The notes beneath the pieces were generated by a model, which saw only the letters and a program-made list of their open reading frames with translations, was not told the origin of the DNA and did no database searches. From Pseudomonadota bacterium (GTDB taxonomy: Bacteria > Pseudomonadota > Alphaproteobacteria > Acetobacterales > Acetobacteraceae), in the NCBI GenBank assembly GCA_021818505.1, contig JAKADX010000029.1, forward strand, positions 1 through 52,126: a stretch of 52,126 bases of DNA, in the 5' to 3' direction. Positions 11,187-19,293 of this stretch are shown here, piece by piece (position 1 is the first letter of the stretch; every line of letters starts with the position of its first letter). The translations under genes and the position numbers were made by a program.

Positions 11187-11210
11187 GTTGCCCATTCGCA
11201 ATTCGGCAAC
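11187..11210. promoter_or_regulatory. GTTGCC-N12-GGCAAC dyad between the LysR gene and the CoA-transferase gene
   Basis: GTTGCC (11187-11192) and GGCAAC (11205-11210) are perfect arms separated by 12 bases, in the 127-166 bp gap between the regulator and the first catabolic gene. Its spacing resembles a LysR-type binding site. It also lies just after the LysR stop, and a T-rich run follows on the minus strand around 11160-11168, so a terminator role is an alternative. Confidence 0.35.
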
Positions 11211-11223
11211 CGAGGTTTCGGAC

Positions 11224-12162
11224 CTACAGATCTTCGCGTCCGATTAGGTGCTGGACCAGCAGACGCGCGGCGGCCGGCAATGCCTCCCGGTCACGCATGC
11301 AGATGGCCAGTGCCCGCGTCGTCCAGGGATCGACGAGTTGACGCACGCGGATGCGCATGGCGCGCGTGTAAGGCACGGCGCCATCCTCCGGCAGGATGCT
11401 GACGCCGAGCCCCGCCTCCACCATGCGGCGCACGCTGTCGAAGCTGGCGACGTTGACGCGCTCCTGCAAAGTCAGGCCGAGCGCCGCCGCCTCCCGCCGG
11501 TACACGTTCTGCAGTGCCATTGAGGAGGACAGGGCAATGAACGGCTCGACCGCCAGATCGGCGAAGCGGATCGGGCCGGATTCGGAGGCGAGCGCATGGT
11601 CGACCGGCAACACGGCGACGAGGTGGTCCTCTCGCCAGCGCAGCACCTGCACGTCCGCGTCGTGTACCGTTCCGGAAATTAGTCCGAGATCGGCGCTGCC
11701 GACCTGCACGGCGCGCAGGATTTCCACGGTCATGCGCTCCTCGACCGACACTTCGATGTCCGGATGCCTGCGCAGGAACTGGGCCAGCGCCTCCGGCAGT
11801 ATCCCGGCGACCGAAGACGGGTTCGCCTGCAGCCGAACATAGCCGCGCCGCCCCGCCGCGAACGCCTCCAAGTCAACGGTTGCGTGCTGCAGCAGGTCGA
11901 ACAGCGTGCCGAGATGACGCATGAGCACGCGGCCGGCTGCCGTTGGCTCCACGCCGCGGTCGTGGCGGCGTAGCAGCGATGTGCCGACGCGCGCCTCCAT
12001 CTCTGCAATGCGGCGGCTGACAGAAGACAGCGCTAGGTGTTCGCGTTCCGCCGCCCGAACGAGGCTTTGTTCCTCGACGGCCGCCTTGAACACGCGCAAG
12101 GTCACCAGATCGAGGCCCATGCTCTCCCAATGACGGATTCCCCGGGAGTTCGCGGTTTTCAT
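11224..12162 (-). CDS. LysR-family transcriptional regulator
   Basis: The 312-residue regulator has an N-terminal winged helix-turn-helix, LVTLRVFKAAVEEQSLVRAA followed by SSVSRRIAEMEARVGTSLLR, at about residues 18-75. A LysR substrate-binding domain follows from about 100 (YVRLQANPSSVAGILPEAL). A second possible start is the ATG at 12120, which begins at the conserved MGLDL. It is transcribed in the same direction as the ten-gene cluster it precedes. That is less usual than the divergent arrangement, but it still makes it the likely regulator of the importer and catabolic genes. Confidence 0.93.
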   Translation of the reverse strand: MKTANSRGIRHWESMGLDLVTLRVFKAAVEEQSLVRAAEREHLALSSVSRRIAEMEARVGTSLLRRHDRGVEPTAAGRVLMRHLGTLFDLLQHATVDLEAFAAGRRGYVRLQANPSSVAGILPEALAQFLRRHPDIEVSVEERMTVEILRAVQVGSADLGLISGTVHDADVQVLRWREDHLVAVLPVDHALASESGPIRFADLAVEPFIALSSSMALQNVYRREAAALGLTLQERVNVASFDSVRRMVEAGLGVSILPEDGAVPYTRAMRIRVRQLVDPWTTRALAICMRDREALPAAARLLVQHLIGREDL

Positions 12163-12204
12163 GGTCTTCCTTCAGGGCTTCAGCAATGAGAGATTACTCA
12201 CTAG

Positions 12205-12890
12205 GAGCCTGTCCTGGTAATCGCTAGCCGAAGCGGGGTAAGGTGCGATTCACTGTGTTGCATGAGCAAGACCTTTCGCGCGTGGGACGTTGACCAGAGC
12301 TGGCTTCTGCCGTCGTCGGTGCATGAGTTTGTGCCGGCCGGACATGTGGCGCACTTCGTTCGCGATACGGTGCGCGAGGCGTTGGATTTGTTGGCGATCC
12401 TGACAACCTACAGGGAGGAGCGCGGCTACCCGCCGTATCACCCCGCCATGATGGTGGCGCTGCTGCTGTATGGCTACAGCCGCGGCGTCTATTCGAGCCG
12501 GCAATTGGCCCGCGCCTGCGAAGAGCGGGTGGATTTCATGGCGGTGACGGGGCTGAACAAGCCCGATTTCCGCACCATCAGCGCGTTCCGCCGGCGGCAT
12601 CTGGCGGCGCTGTCGGCGCTGTTTCTGCAGGTGTTGCGGCTGTGCCGGCAGGCGGGTCTGGTGCGGCTGGGCCATGTCGCGATCGACGGCACCAAGCTGC
12701 GCGCCAACGCCTCGCGCCACAAGGCGATGAGCTATGGCCGGATGCAGCCGGCCGAGACGAAGCTTGCCGCCGCGATCGCCTCCAACCGCAATCTGCCCGG
12801 CGTGCTCACCAGCACGCATACTGTCTGTGCCATCCAGCCAGATTCGCATGCCGGCCCGTCGTTGTGAATCAGCGGAATGCGTCATAGCAC
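12205..12890. mobile_element. Truncated IS1182-family element
   Basis: The left end starts right after CTAG (12201-12204) with GAGCCTGTCCTGG, which shares AGCCTGTC with the terminal repeat of the neighbouring IS1182-type element. It carries the first part of a transposase gene (12262-12867). No matching right terminal repeat was found before the CTAG at 12890, so the right half is missing. The right boundary is uncertain. Confidence 0.6.
12262..12867 (+). pseudogene. IS1182-family transposase, C-terminally truncated
   Basis: The 201-residue frame starts MSKTFRAWDVDQSWLLPSS, the characteristic opening of IS1182 transposases. It continues with RGYPPYHPAMMVALLLYGYS, GLNKPDFRTISAFRRRHL and VAIDGTKLRANASRHKAMSY, which carries the first catalytic Asp. 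Intact family members have roughly 450 residues or more; here homology ends near residue 170 and the frame closes after unrelated residues. The second Asp and the Glu are absent, so this is a remnant that cannot catalyse transposition. Confidence 0.85.
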
Positions 12891-12893
12891 TAG
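12890..12893. repeat. CTAG target-site repeat, left copy
   Basis: CTAG lies directly outside the left terminal repeat of the 12894-14332 element. An identical copy lies at 14333-14336, as expected for a 4-bp duplication at a palindromic target. The surrounding ACTAGC is shared by both sides. Confidence 0.6.
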
Positions 12894-14332
12894 CAGTCTG
12901 TCGGATTCGGCTTGTCCGAGCTTTGGTGATGGTGTGTTTAGGCGCTGTCAGGGGGCCTGCTGGCGCGTGATGCGCCTGCAGTTGTAGGCGAGAGCGATCA
13001 GGGTCCACTCGGTGGCGACGTTTTGCAGGTCGCGGAGGCGGAGGAAGCCGAGGACGCTCTTGATGATGCCGAACACCGATTCAACGGTCTGCTTGCGCTT
13101 TTTGTAGAGGGCTTTGGCATCGTCGGGCTCCAGCCTGGCTTTCATGGCGATGCGCCAGGGTTCGGTGATCCGTCGGGCCGCTTTCGGTTTCGGGGGTGGG
13201 CGGAAGTCATAGGGGCGATACGGCTGGGTTCGTCCGATCGCGAGCAGCGGCTCGATCCCCCGCTTCTGCAGCTCCGCCACCGCCGGGCCGCTGGCAAAGC
13301 CGGTGTCGGCCAGCACGATGTGCGGCAGGCCGACCGTCTTCTCCATCGCCAGGATGGTCCCGGCGAAGCCTGGGGCGTCGGCGGGGCTGGCGGTGATCCC
13401 GGTCGCGAGGATCAGTTGCGCGCCGACGGCGCATACCACCGCCTGGGCGTTGTAGGCCTGCCGGTATTCATGGGCGTCCGAACGGCGCATCAGCGCGCTG
13501 TCCGGGTCGGTCAGGTTGCTTTGCCGCGCGGGCGGGGGATCATCGTCGGGCGGCACCGGCGGGCGGCCGCGCCGGCCGCGTTTGGCGTCATAGGCGGCTT
13601 TCTTCGCCTCCTAGGCCGGGCGAGCCGCGTCCGCCTCGGTGCGGGCCTGCGCTTCCAGCCGGGCACAGGCGGCATCGAGTCTGGCCTTCAGCGTCTCGCG
13701 CCGGGCGATCTCGGCCGGCAGCGCCTGCGGGTCGTCAGCCTCGGCATTGGCCGCCTCGGCCCGCGCGGTCAGCACCGTGATGTGGGCGGCAAGCTTCGCG
13801 CGCAATTCCTCAGCCCGATCATAACGCACCGAGCGGATCTTCGAGGCGTTGGCGTCGATCTTGGTACCGTCGATCGACACCGTGCCGACGCGCAGCAGCC
13901 CGCTCTCGCGCGCCGGCAGCAGAACCTGCAGGAATGCCGCCTCGAACGCCGTCTTGTTGGTGCGCCGGAAGACCGCGATCGTGTCGTGGTCAGGATGCAG
14001 GTTGGCCGCTACGAAGCGCACGCCGATATCGCGATAGCTCGCCCGTTCGATCCTGCGCGAGGAGAAGAGGCCGTCGGCATAGCTGTAGATCAGCAGCGCC
14101 AACATCATGCGCGGATGATACTGCGGCTTGCCACCCAGGCGCGCCTTCACCAGGAACCGGGAGAGCTCCACACGATCCACCGCCGCGATGACGAAATGCG
14201 CAAGATCGTCGTCCGGAAGCGAGCGCTTCAGATCGGGCGGAAACAGGTAGTATTGGTCGCGATTGAACGGGATGAAATTGGCCATAACCCGATTCTGCAC
14301 CAGCCAGACCTGGAGGAGAACCCGACAGGCTA
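12894..14332. mobile_element. IS1182-family insertion sequence, 1439 bp
   Basis: The ends are imperfect inverted repeats: CAGTCTGTCGGATTC on the left, and TAGCCTGTCGGGTTC read inward from the right (12 of 15 identical). The element is flanked by CTAG on both sides. Its single gene runs on the minus strand and covers nearly all of the element. Apart from one in-frame stop codon in the transposase gene the element looks complete. Confidence 0.75.
12948..14285 (-). pseudogene. IS1182-family transposase with one in-frame TAG
   Basis: From the ATG at 14285 (MANFIPFNRDQYYLFPPDL) the frame runs 445 codons and is interrupted only by TAG at 13611-13613 (codon 225). Both sides are in the same frame and both read as transposase. 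The N-terminal part has KPQYHPRMMLALLIYSYADG and VSIDGTKIDANASKIRSVRY with the first catalytic Asp. The C-terminal part has HIVLADTGFASGPAV (second Asp) and KRKQTVESVFGIIKSVLGFL (Glu). The stop follows a Glu/Arg/Ala-rich coiled segment and precedes EAKKAAYDAKRGRRGRPP. A Tyr (TAC/TAT) or Gln/Glu codon change would explain it. Either the gene is dead, or the stop is read through, or it is a sequencing error. Confidence 0.85.
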
Positions 14333-14336
14333 CTAG
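14333..14336. repeat. CTAG target-site repeat, right copy
   Basis: This is the second CTAG, directly outside the right terminal repeat of the IS1182-type element and matching 12890-12893. Confidence 0.6.
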
Positions 14337-14540
14337 CACCTCATCGGGTTCATGCGCAACTCTGACGCGGTGCTTGGGCTGGTGTTGCAGCTTGCTGGTC
14401 GGGCCGGCGACTGCGGTCAGGACGACCTCACGGTTGCCAGGGGACACGTCGTCGCCGCGTTGGCTGCTCTGGACCGGGCTGTGGGCTATGGAGAAGGGCG
14501 GATCAAGCCGTGGCACAAGATCGTTTCGCTTGATGGGCGA

Positions 14541-15191
14541 TCATGGGTCCAAGGCGGTCGCTACGATGGCAAGATCGAGAGCGCCGCAGGCGCGGCCGAG
14601 TTCGACAGTGCTGTCCAGGACGTGCCGGCGAGCCGTGCCACGAAGCGCACCGGCAACGCGGTTCTGGAAGAGAGCCAAGTTATCGCCTGTTCGGAATCGG
14701 GACGGGAACATGATGCCATCGACGTTGCTCGGCTGGCGGAAAAAGGCGGCGCCCCAAGAGCGGGCGAGATGGTGATCCGCGGCGCCCGCCACGTCCGTCG
14801 GTACGCGGGAGCGGGTAAGGGCGGCGCCACGGAGGTCCACGACACGAAGCGGCCGGACGATTTCGATCTCCGCCCAGTCCCACAGAGCCAGTTCTGCCTC
14901 CGCGACCAGGAACGGACCGGGCGGGCCGGCGTTCGCACGGTCGCGCAGAACCGCTTCCTGGAAACAGAGCGTGAAGGTTTGTCCGAGGTATATCGGCAAC
15001 CAACGCGGCGGGCGCCGGCGGTCGAGCATGGGGTCGGAGAAGCGCGAGGGCCCGGGACCGACACCGAGTGCATCCACGTGCGCCGCCTTCACGAGGCGCA
15101 CCCATGGCCCGCCGGCTGGCAGGGTTGCGATGACGGGGCGGAGGTCGGCCGGGCTGCGAGGCGGACGGGCTCTTGCCCGTCGGTTCGTCAC
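14541..15191 (-). CDS. RES-domain toxin (NAD-consuming type)
   Basis: The 216-residue protein has a RES domain from about residue 30 to 180. The eponymous residues are visible: Arg50 in PSRFSDP, Glu79 in TLCFQEAVLRD and Ser164 in VDGIMFPSRF. IYLGQ at 67-71 and VVDLRGAAL are also typical. RES toxins such as MbcT degrade NAD+ when not bound by their antitoxin. The start overlaps the antitoxin stop (ATGA), the usual antitoxin-first order of RES-Xre pairs. The first 15 residues are Arg/Pro-rich and may not be conserved. Confidence 0.88.
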   Translation of the reverse strand: MTNRRARARPPRSPADLRPVIATLPAGGPWVRLVKAAHVDALGVGPGPSRFSDPMLDRRRPPRWLPIYLGQTFTLCFQEAVLRDRANAGPPGPFLVAEAELALWDWAEIEIVRPLRVVDLRGAALTRSRVPTDVAGAADHHLARSWGAAFFRQPSNVDGIMFPSRFRTGDNLALFQNRVAGALRGTARRHVLDSTVELGRACGALDLAIVATALDP

Positions 15192-15901
15192 GACCCCGCC
15201 GGGCTAAACGTGCCAACGCCTCGGGCGAGCGTCAATGCCTCTGCGATCCGGCGCGGATCGGCGATGGCCTCCAGGCCTGTCCGCATGCCAAGCTCGGGGT
15301 GCCGTTGGCTAAGGAAGCGAAAAACCGCCCAGGGTTCACCCAGCGCCGCATGCAGATCCTTCAGTGCGCTCAGCGGCAGGCCATCCGAACCCAGTTGCCA
15401 GGCGGGAAAGCGCACGCCGCGCTTGGCCCCTTCAACACCGAGCAACTCGCCACGGCGGCGCTTCTGGTGCACGGCTTCGCGTGACAGGCCGAGGCGCTCG
15501 GCGATCGTGTCGGAAGAGAGCATGTCAGGCCCCGACACGAGCTCGGCGGCCGCCGCGGCGCCGCGGGCGTAGGCAAGCCGCAGCGCGGCCTGCGCTTCGT
15601 CCGGCGAAATCTCGTTGGCCCGCAAGTCACTCGGCGGCTTGGCGGGCTCGGGACGCAACTGCTTGACAATGCGGAAGCGGCTCGCCCCCTTCCGTGCCGC
15701 TGGCTCAATATCCAGCGTCAGCGTGCGGCCGGTGCGCTCCACGGCCCCCGCGCTGCTGGCGACGGCGGCGAGCACACGCCGTGCCTCTTCGGCGGAGAGG
15801 CCGGGCGGCACGTCCACCCGAGCAGCCCCACGCGCCGGCGCGCGGGAGACAGCGGCAGCAGTTGGTTTCCGAGGACGATAGGAGCGAGCGACGTTCGGCA
15901 T
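15188..15901 (-). CDS. Xre/MbcA/ParS-like antitoxin of the RES pair
   Basis: The 237-residue protein has a disordered Ala/Arg-rich N-terminus and a helix-turn-helix at about 130-157 (LSSDTIAERLGLSREAVHQK). The C-terminal toxin-binding helices are LKDLHAALGEPWAVFRFLSQ and a ILEAIADPRRI-like segment ending in ALTLARGVGTF, as in MbcA/ParS antitoxins. It is encoded directly upstream of the RES toxin and overlaps it. It should neutralise the toxin and repress its own promoter. The extra 120 N-terminal residues make it longer than the usual 120-160-residue antitoxins. Confidence 0.82.
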   Translation of the reverse strand: MPNVARSYRPRKPTAAAVSRAPARGAARVDVPPGLSAEEARRVLAAVASSAGAVERTGRTLTLDIEPAARKGASRFRIVKQLRPEPAKPPSDLRANEISPDEAQAALRLAYARGAAAAAELVSGPDMLSSDTIAERLGLSREAVHQKRRRGELLGVEGAKRGVRFPAWQLGSDGLPLSALKDLHAALGEPWAVFRFLSQRHPELGMRTGLEAIADPRRIAEALTLARGVGTFSPAGS

Positions 15902-16151
15902 AGTCGTAATGTCAGCTTGGATAGTTGGTTCGTCAAGTTCGTCAAGTCGGTGATCGCTGGTTCGGTTCGGCTGCCAGCGTCCCAGCAGGCATCCAGGTCA
16001 GCCCATTGATTTTGCATGGGAACGCGGCGAACCGCCGCCCAGAGAATGTTCGCGCCCGGCTTCTTTCCCTCCGCCAGGGCGTGCCCGGAACGCTCTGCTT
16101 TCATTATCTTTAGGCCAGGCGCGGGTGAGCCCCCGTGAATCATCCCGGCCG
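15902..16151. promoter_or_regulatory. Upstream region of the RES toxin-antitoxin genes with a 9-bp tandem repeat
   Basis: GTTCGTCAA occurs twice head to tail at 15928-15936 and 15937-15945. On the minus strand this gives two overlapping TTGACGAAC units about 30-45 bp upstream of the antitoxin start. Either could be a -35 box (TTGACG), and TATCCA further down is a weak -10 candidate. Tandem repeats here fit an operator for autoregulation. The rest of the 250-bp stretch up to the FAD enzyme stop holds no gene I can support. Confidence 0.4.
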
Positions 16152-17522
16152 TCATCGGCTCGCCGGGAGGGGCGCGGCGGCCATGGCGGCGCGCACGCGG
16201 GCGGCGAGGGTGGGTTCGGACAGCGCGTTGCGCGGCTTCAGCAAATGCTGCACTTCCATGAGCAGCCGATGCACGTCCGCGTCCTCCACCGCGAGCCGGC
16301 GCAGTGCGGCCCCGTATTGCAGCATCTCTGCGAACTGCGGGGGTCGTTCGCCGGTCGTCTCCGGGTGCACCAGGTCCGGTACCGCCGCGTTCCACCAGGG
16401 TGTATCGGTCAGCGGCTGTGCCTCGGCGAAGAACGCGGGTGCCAGCTCGGCCAGCGGGTCGGCGGATTCCGTACTGAGGCGGTTCAGCAAACGTCGCAGC
16501 AGCACGCCTTCCTGCGCCCGGACGCTCATCCCTTGGCCGTAGGCCGGGTTGAACACCGAGAGCGCATCGCCGGTCGTGAGCAGGCCGCGCGGATAGAACG
16601 CGAGTCGGTCGAAATAGCGCCGCACGCTGGTGGGCAGCGCGTGGCGTTCGATCGGGGCGACCAACTCCAGGTTCCTGATCGCCTCGAAAATCGTCGGAGT
16701 GGGGAGGGAGGCCGCGTACTCGCGAAATCCGCCAAGCTCCGCAGGCGGCATGTCGCCATGGACGCCGGCGAGCACGACCATCCAGCGGTTGCCCTCGACC
16801 GGGACCAACACGCCTCCGCGCCGGCTGGCCCGCGGGTCCGCCACGGTCAGAACGGCCTTCCAACTGGTGGGCGGATCGGCGGGAATGGCGAACTGGGCCG
16901 TCGCATAGCGCATATCAATCCCGATCGTCGTTTCATCCGGCACCGCCCGGCCCAGCGATCGCAGCACAGCGAGCGTCAATGCGCCGCGCCCGGATGCATC
17001 GACGACGAGGTCGGCCGAAACGGACCGGCTTGCGCCGTCAGCCGCAAGCCGCACGCCCGTCACGCCCGCGCCGGTCGGATCGGCGATCAGTTCCATTACC
17101 CGGCTGCGCGGCCGGATTTCGACGTTCGGGCGCCGGCCGAGCGCGCGCCGCACGGCCAGTTCCAGCACGGGACGGCTCATCGACAGACCCTCCCAGCCGA
17201 GGTCACGCTGGGGGAGTGGCTGCAGGCCCGGGAACTCGTAGAGGGTGTCACGCCCCGCCTGCATCGGCACCGCTCCGGCGGTAATGACGTCTTGCCCGAT
17301 GCCAGGGAACAGCGCGTCGAGCGCATTCAGGCCGGCGGCGAGCAGCGCGTGCAGATGCCGCCCTTGCGGCACGCCGGAGCGGGGCTGCGGCAGGTCGGGC
17401 AGATCGTCGCGATCGAAAACGGTAACGGTCTCGAAGAAATCCGCCAGCGCGGCCGCCGCGGCAAGGCCGCCGATGCCAGATCCGACCACGATGGCCCGTT
17501 CTCCGACCAGACGGTTCGGCAT
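16152..17522 (-). CDS. FAD-dependent oxidoreductase, LasC-like epoxidase/monooxygenase type
   Basis: The 456-residue protein starts at the ATG at 17522, preceded by TTAGGAGGCACGGCA. The FAD-binding motif VVGSGIGGLAAAAALAD is at about residues 11-27. GVPQGRHLHALLAAGLNALD and the second FAD motif LLTTGDALSVFNPAYGQGMS match single-component flavin epoxidases and monooxygenases acting on lipids or polyketides. There is no signal peptide. It stands alone between the toxin-antitoxin genes and xerC, with a 207-bp leader, so its substrate cannot be inferred from neighbours. Confidence 0.82.
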   Translation of the reverse strand: MPNRLVGERAIVVGSGIGGLAAAAALADFFETVTVFDRDDLPDLPQPRSGVPQGRHLHALLAAGLNALDALFPGIGQDVITAGAVPMQAGRDTLYEFPGLQPLPQRDLGWEGLSMSRPVLELAVRRALGRRPNVEIRPRSRVMELIADPTGAGVTGVRLAADGASRSVSADLVVDASGRGALTLAVLRSLGRAVPDETTIGIDMRYATAQFAIPADPPTSWKAVLTVADPRASRRGGVLVPVEGNRWMVVLAGVHGDMPPAELGGFREYAASLPTPTIFEAIRNLELVAPIERHALPTSVRRYFDRLAFYPRGLLTTGDALSVFNPAYGQGMSVRAQEGVLLRRLLNRLSTESADPLAELAPAFFAEAQPLTDTPWWNAAVPDLVHPETTGERPPQFAEMLQYGAALRRLAVEDADVHRLLMEVQHLLKPRNALSEPTLAARVRAAMAAAPLPASR

Positions 17523-17729
17523 TGCCGTGCCTCCTAAGGTTGCGTGTCCCACAGGGCACGAACGAATTCCGGCTGCCAGCCAGTACGATATCCACGGCGC
17601 GGGACGCCCGGCAACGAGAGCCCGGCCAGCGAAGGAGCGGCGAAGCACACAGACTGTCGCATGCCGACCGCCAGTCCCACAATTGCCGCATAAGGGATAT
17701 TATGGAAAGTTACATCCGGCCGACCGGCG

Positions 17730-18641
17730 CTACCCGCGCGGATGTGTCTCCCGCCACACCGCCAGCAAACGGCCCGCATCGACAGACGTATATCGCTGCG
17801 TTGTGGACAAATTGGCGTGGCCGAGCAGATCCTGGATCGCTCGTAGGTCGGCGCCCGCCGCCAGCAGATGCGTGGCGAAGGAATGGCGCAGCGCGTGCGG
17901 CGTCGCGTGCTCCGGCAAGCCGCTGAGTCTGCGGTATTCGCGCAATGTGCGCTGGGCAACGGCGGCGTCGAGGCGGCCGCCGCGCACGCCGACGAACAGC
18001 GGCGCCTCGGGCACCGGCCGCGGATGATGGCGCAACCAGGCCGCGATGGCCGCGCGCACCGTCGGCAGCACCGGCACCAACCGTTGCTTCGCGCCCTTGC
18101 CGGTGATGCACAGCGGGTTGTCGCCGGCCTCGCGCGGCGCGTCGGCGACGTTCAGGGCCAGGGCCTCTGCGATGCGCAGGCCGCAACCGTAGAGCAGCGT
18201 GAACAGCGCCACGTCGCGCGCCTGGACCGCCGCCACGTTGGACATGGCGCTGATGTCCTCGGCGACGCTGCGGGCCGCCGGGGCGTCCAGCGCCCGCGGC
18301 AGCGGCCGGCGGACACGCGGCGCGGCCAGCAGGCGCACCTGCGGGTTGCTTACGCCATGCCGTCGCGCGAGGAAGCGAAAGAAACTGCGCGCTGCCGCCA
18401 GATGCCGTGCCCGCGTCGCGTTGCCTTTGCCCGCTGCCGCCTCGGCAGCCAGCCAACCGCGAAAGTCCGCCGCACGCAAGCCGGCCAGCGCGGCCAGCGT
18501 GGGCTCCTCGCCGAGATGACCCGTGAGGAACCCGAAGAATGCCGCCAAGTCAGCGCCATACGCCTCGATCGTCAGACGCGATGCGCGCCGTTCGGCGGCA
18601 AGCCATTGCAGGAAGTCCTGGCGTGCTGCCTCAGCCAGCAT
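17730..18641 (-). CDS. xerC: Tyrosine recombinase XerC
   Basis: The 303-residue recombinase has an N-terminal SAM-like DNA-binding domain (about 5-90) and a C-terminal catalytic domain. The catalytic set is visible: Arg in LYGCGLRIAEAL, Lys in ITGKGAKQR, HALRHSFATHLL with His and Arg, the His in LLGHANLSTTQRYT, and the nucleophilic Tyr in the same segment. With XerD it resolves chromosome dimers at dif. It is one base downstream of the DUF484 gene, a pairing also seen in E. coli, which supports XerC rather than a phage integrase. Confidence 0.93.
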   Translation of the reverse strand: MLAEAARQDFLQWLAAERRASRLTIEAYGADLAAFFGFLTGHLGEEPTLAALAGLRAADFRGWLAAEAAAGKGNATRARHLAAARSFFRFLARRHGVSNPQVRLLAAPRVRRPLPRALDAPAARSVAEDISAMSNVAAVQARDVALFTLLYGCGLRIAEALALNVADAPREAGDNPLCITGKGAKQRLVPVLPTVRAAIAAWLRHHPRPVPEAPLFVGVRGGRLDAAVAQRTLREYRRLSGLPEHATPHALRHSFATHLLAAGADLRAIQDLLGHANLSTTQRYTSVDAGRLLAVWRETHPRG

Positions 18642-18642
18642 C

Positions 18643-19293
18643 TCAACGGCCCAAGGCCGCCGCCACCGCCCGGCCCAGGAACGTCAGCGCGCCCGTACCT
18701 TGGCCTGGGTCCAGCGCATGGCGGTCGCGCGCCACCAGCGCCAGCAGCGCCGGCGGCCCCTCGCCCGGCACCCGCACCAGCGCGTCGTGCTGGGCGAGTT
18801 CCGCGGCCTCCGCGTGCAACATCCGCGCCTCGTCGGGCAGGTCGCGGAACAGCACCGCGCGGCCGTCCAGCAGCCGTGCGACCGTGCCCTGCGGCAAGGG
18901 GCGCGTGCCGGGCAGCACCGCCTCGGTGCACAGTGAGGCCGCGTCCACGCCCAGCAACGCGGGGAATTCGGTCGTCACGCAGTCGGCGGGATGCTCGGCG
19001 CGGATCAGCGCCAGCACCGCCTCCTGCACCCGCGCCGAGAGTCCGGCGGCGGCACGGCCGGCGGCGAGAACGCCGTCGGCCCGCTCCGCCATCGCGGCGG
19101 CATGGGCGCGCTCGGCCCGCAGCATTGCCGCCATGTGGTCGGCCAGCCGCTCGCCATGTACCCGCTCCGGCGGCGCCAGCCAGCGATACAGATCAGGACG
19201 CTCCACGAGGAAGCGCGGATGCGCGCGCAGCCAGGCGGCGACCTCTGCCGCGTCCGGCGCCGCGCCGCCGCGCTCGGGGGCCGGATCGGTCAC
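18643..19293 (-). CDS. DUF484 family protein
   Basis: The 216-residue protein most likely starts at the GTG at 19293, which overlaps the transaldolase stop (GTGA). [20 protein letters not shown] is the conserved DUF484 opening. A coiled segment with [20 protein letters not shown] and a GAF-like C-terminal part follow. The function is unknown in the family, but the gene is commonly adjacent to xerC, as here (one base upstream of it). Confidence 0.85.
   Translation of the reverse strand: MTDPAPERGGAAPDAAEVAAWLRAHPRFLVERPDLYRWLAPPERVHGERLADHMAAMLRAERAHAAAMAERADGVLAAGRAAAGLSARVQEAVLALIRAEHPADCVTTEFPALLGVDAASLCTEAVLPGTRPLPQGTVARLLDGRAVLFRDLPDEARMLHAEAAELAQHDALVRVPGEGPPALLALVARDRHALDPGQGTGALTFLGRAVAAALGR

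Noticed and set aside
12250-13008. A 252-residue frame on the minus strand across the truncated IS element
   Set aside because: It is antisense to a recognisable IS1182 transposase frame and has no domain of its own; the long frame is a by-product of high GC content.
14352-15572. Long plus-strand frames over the RES toxin and antitoxin region
   Set aside because: They overlap a well-supported toxin-antitoxin pair on the other strand and have no family match; the stretch 14337-14540 has no gene I can support.
15718-16863. A 381-residue minus-strand frame overlapping the antitoxin and the FAD enzyme
   Set aside because: Out of frame with both genes, with low-complexity Arg/Ala composition typical of shadow frames.
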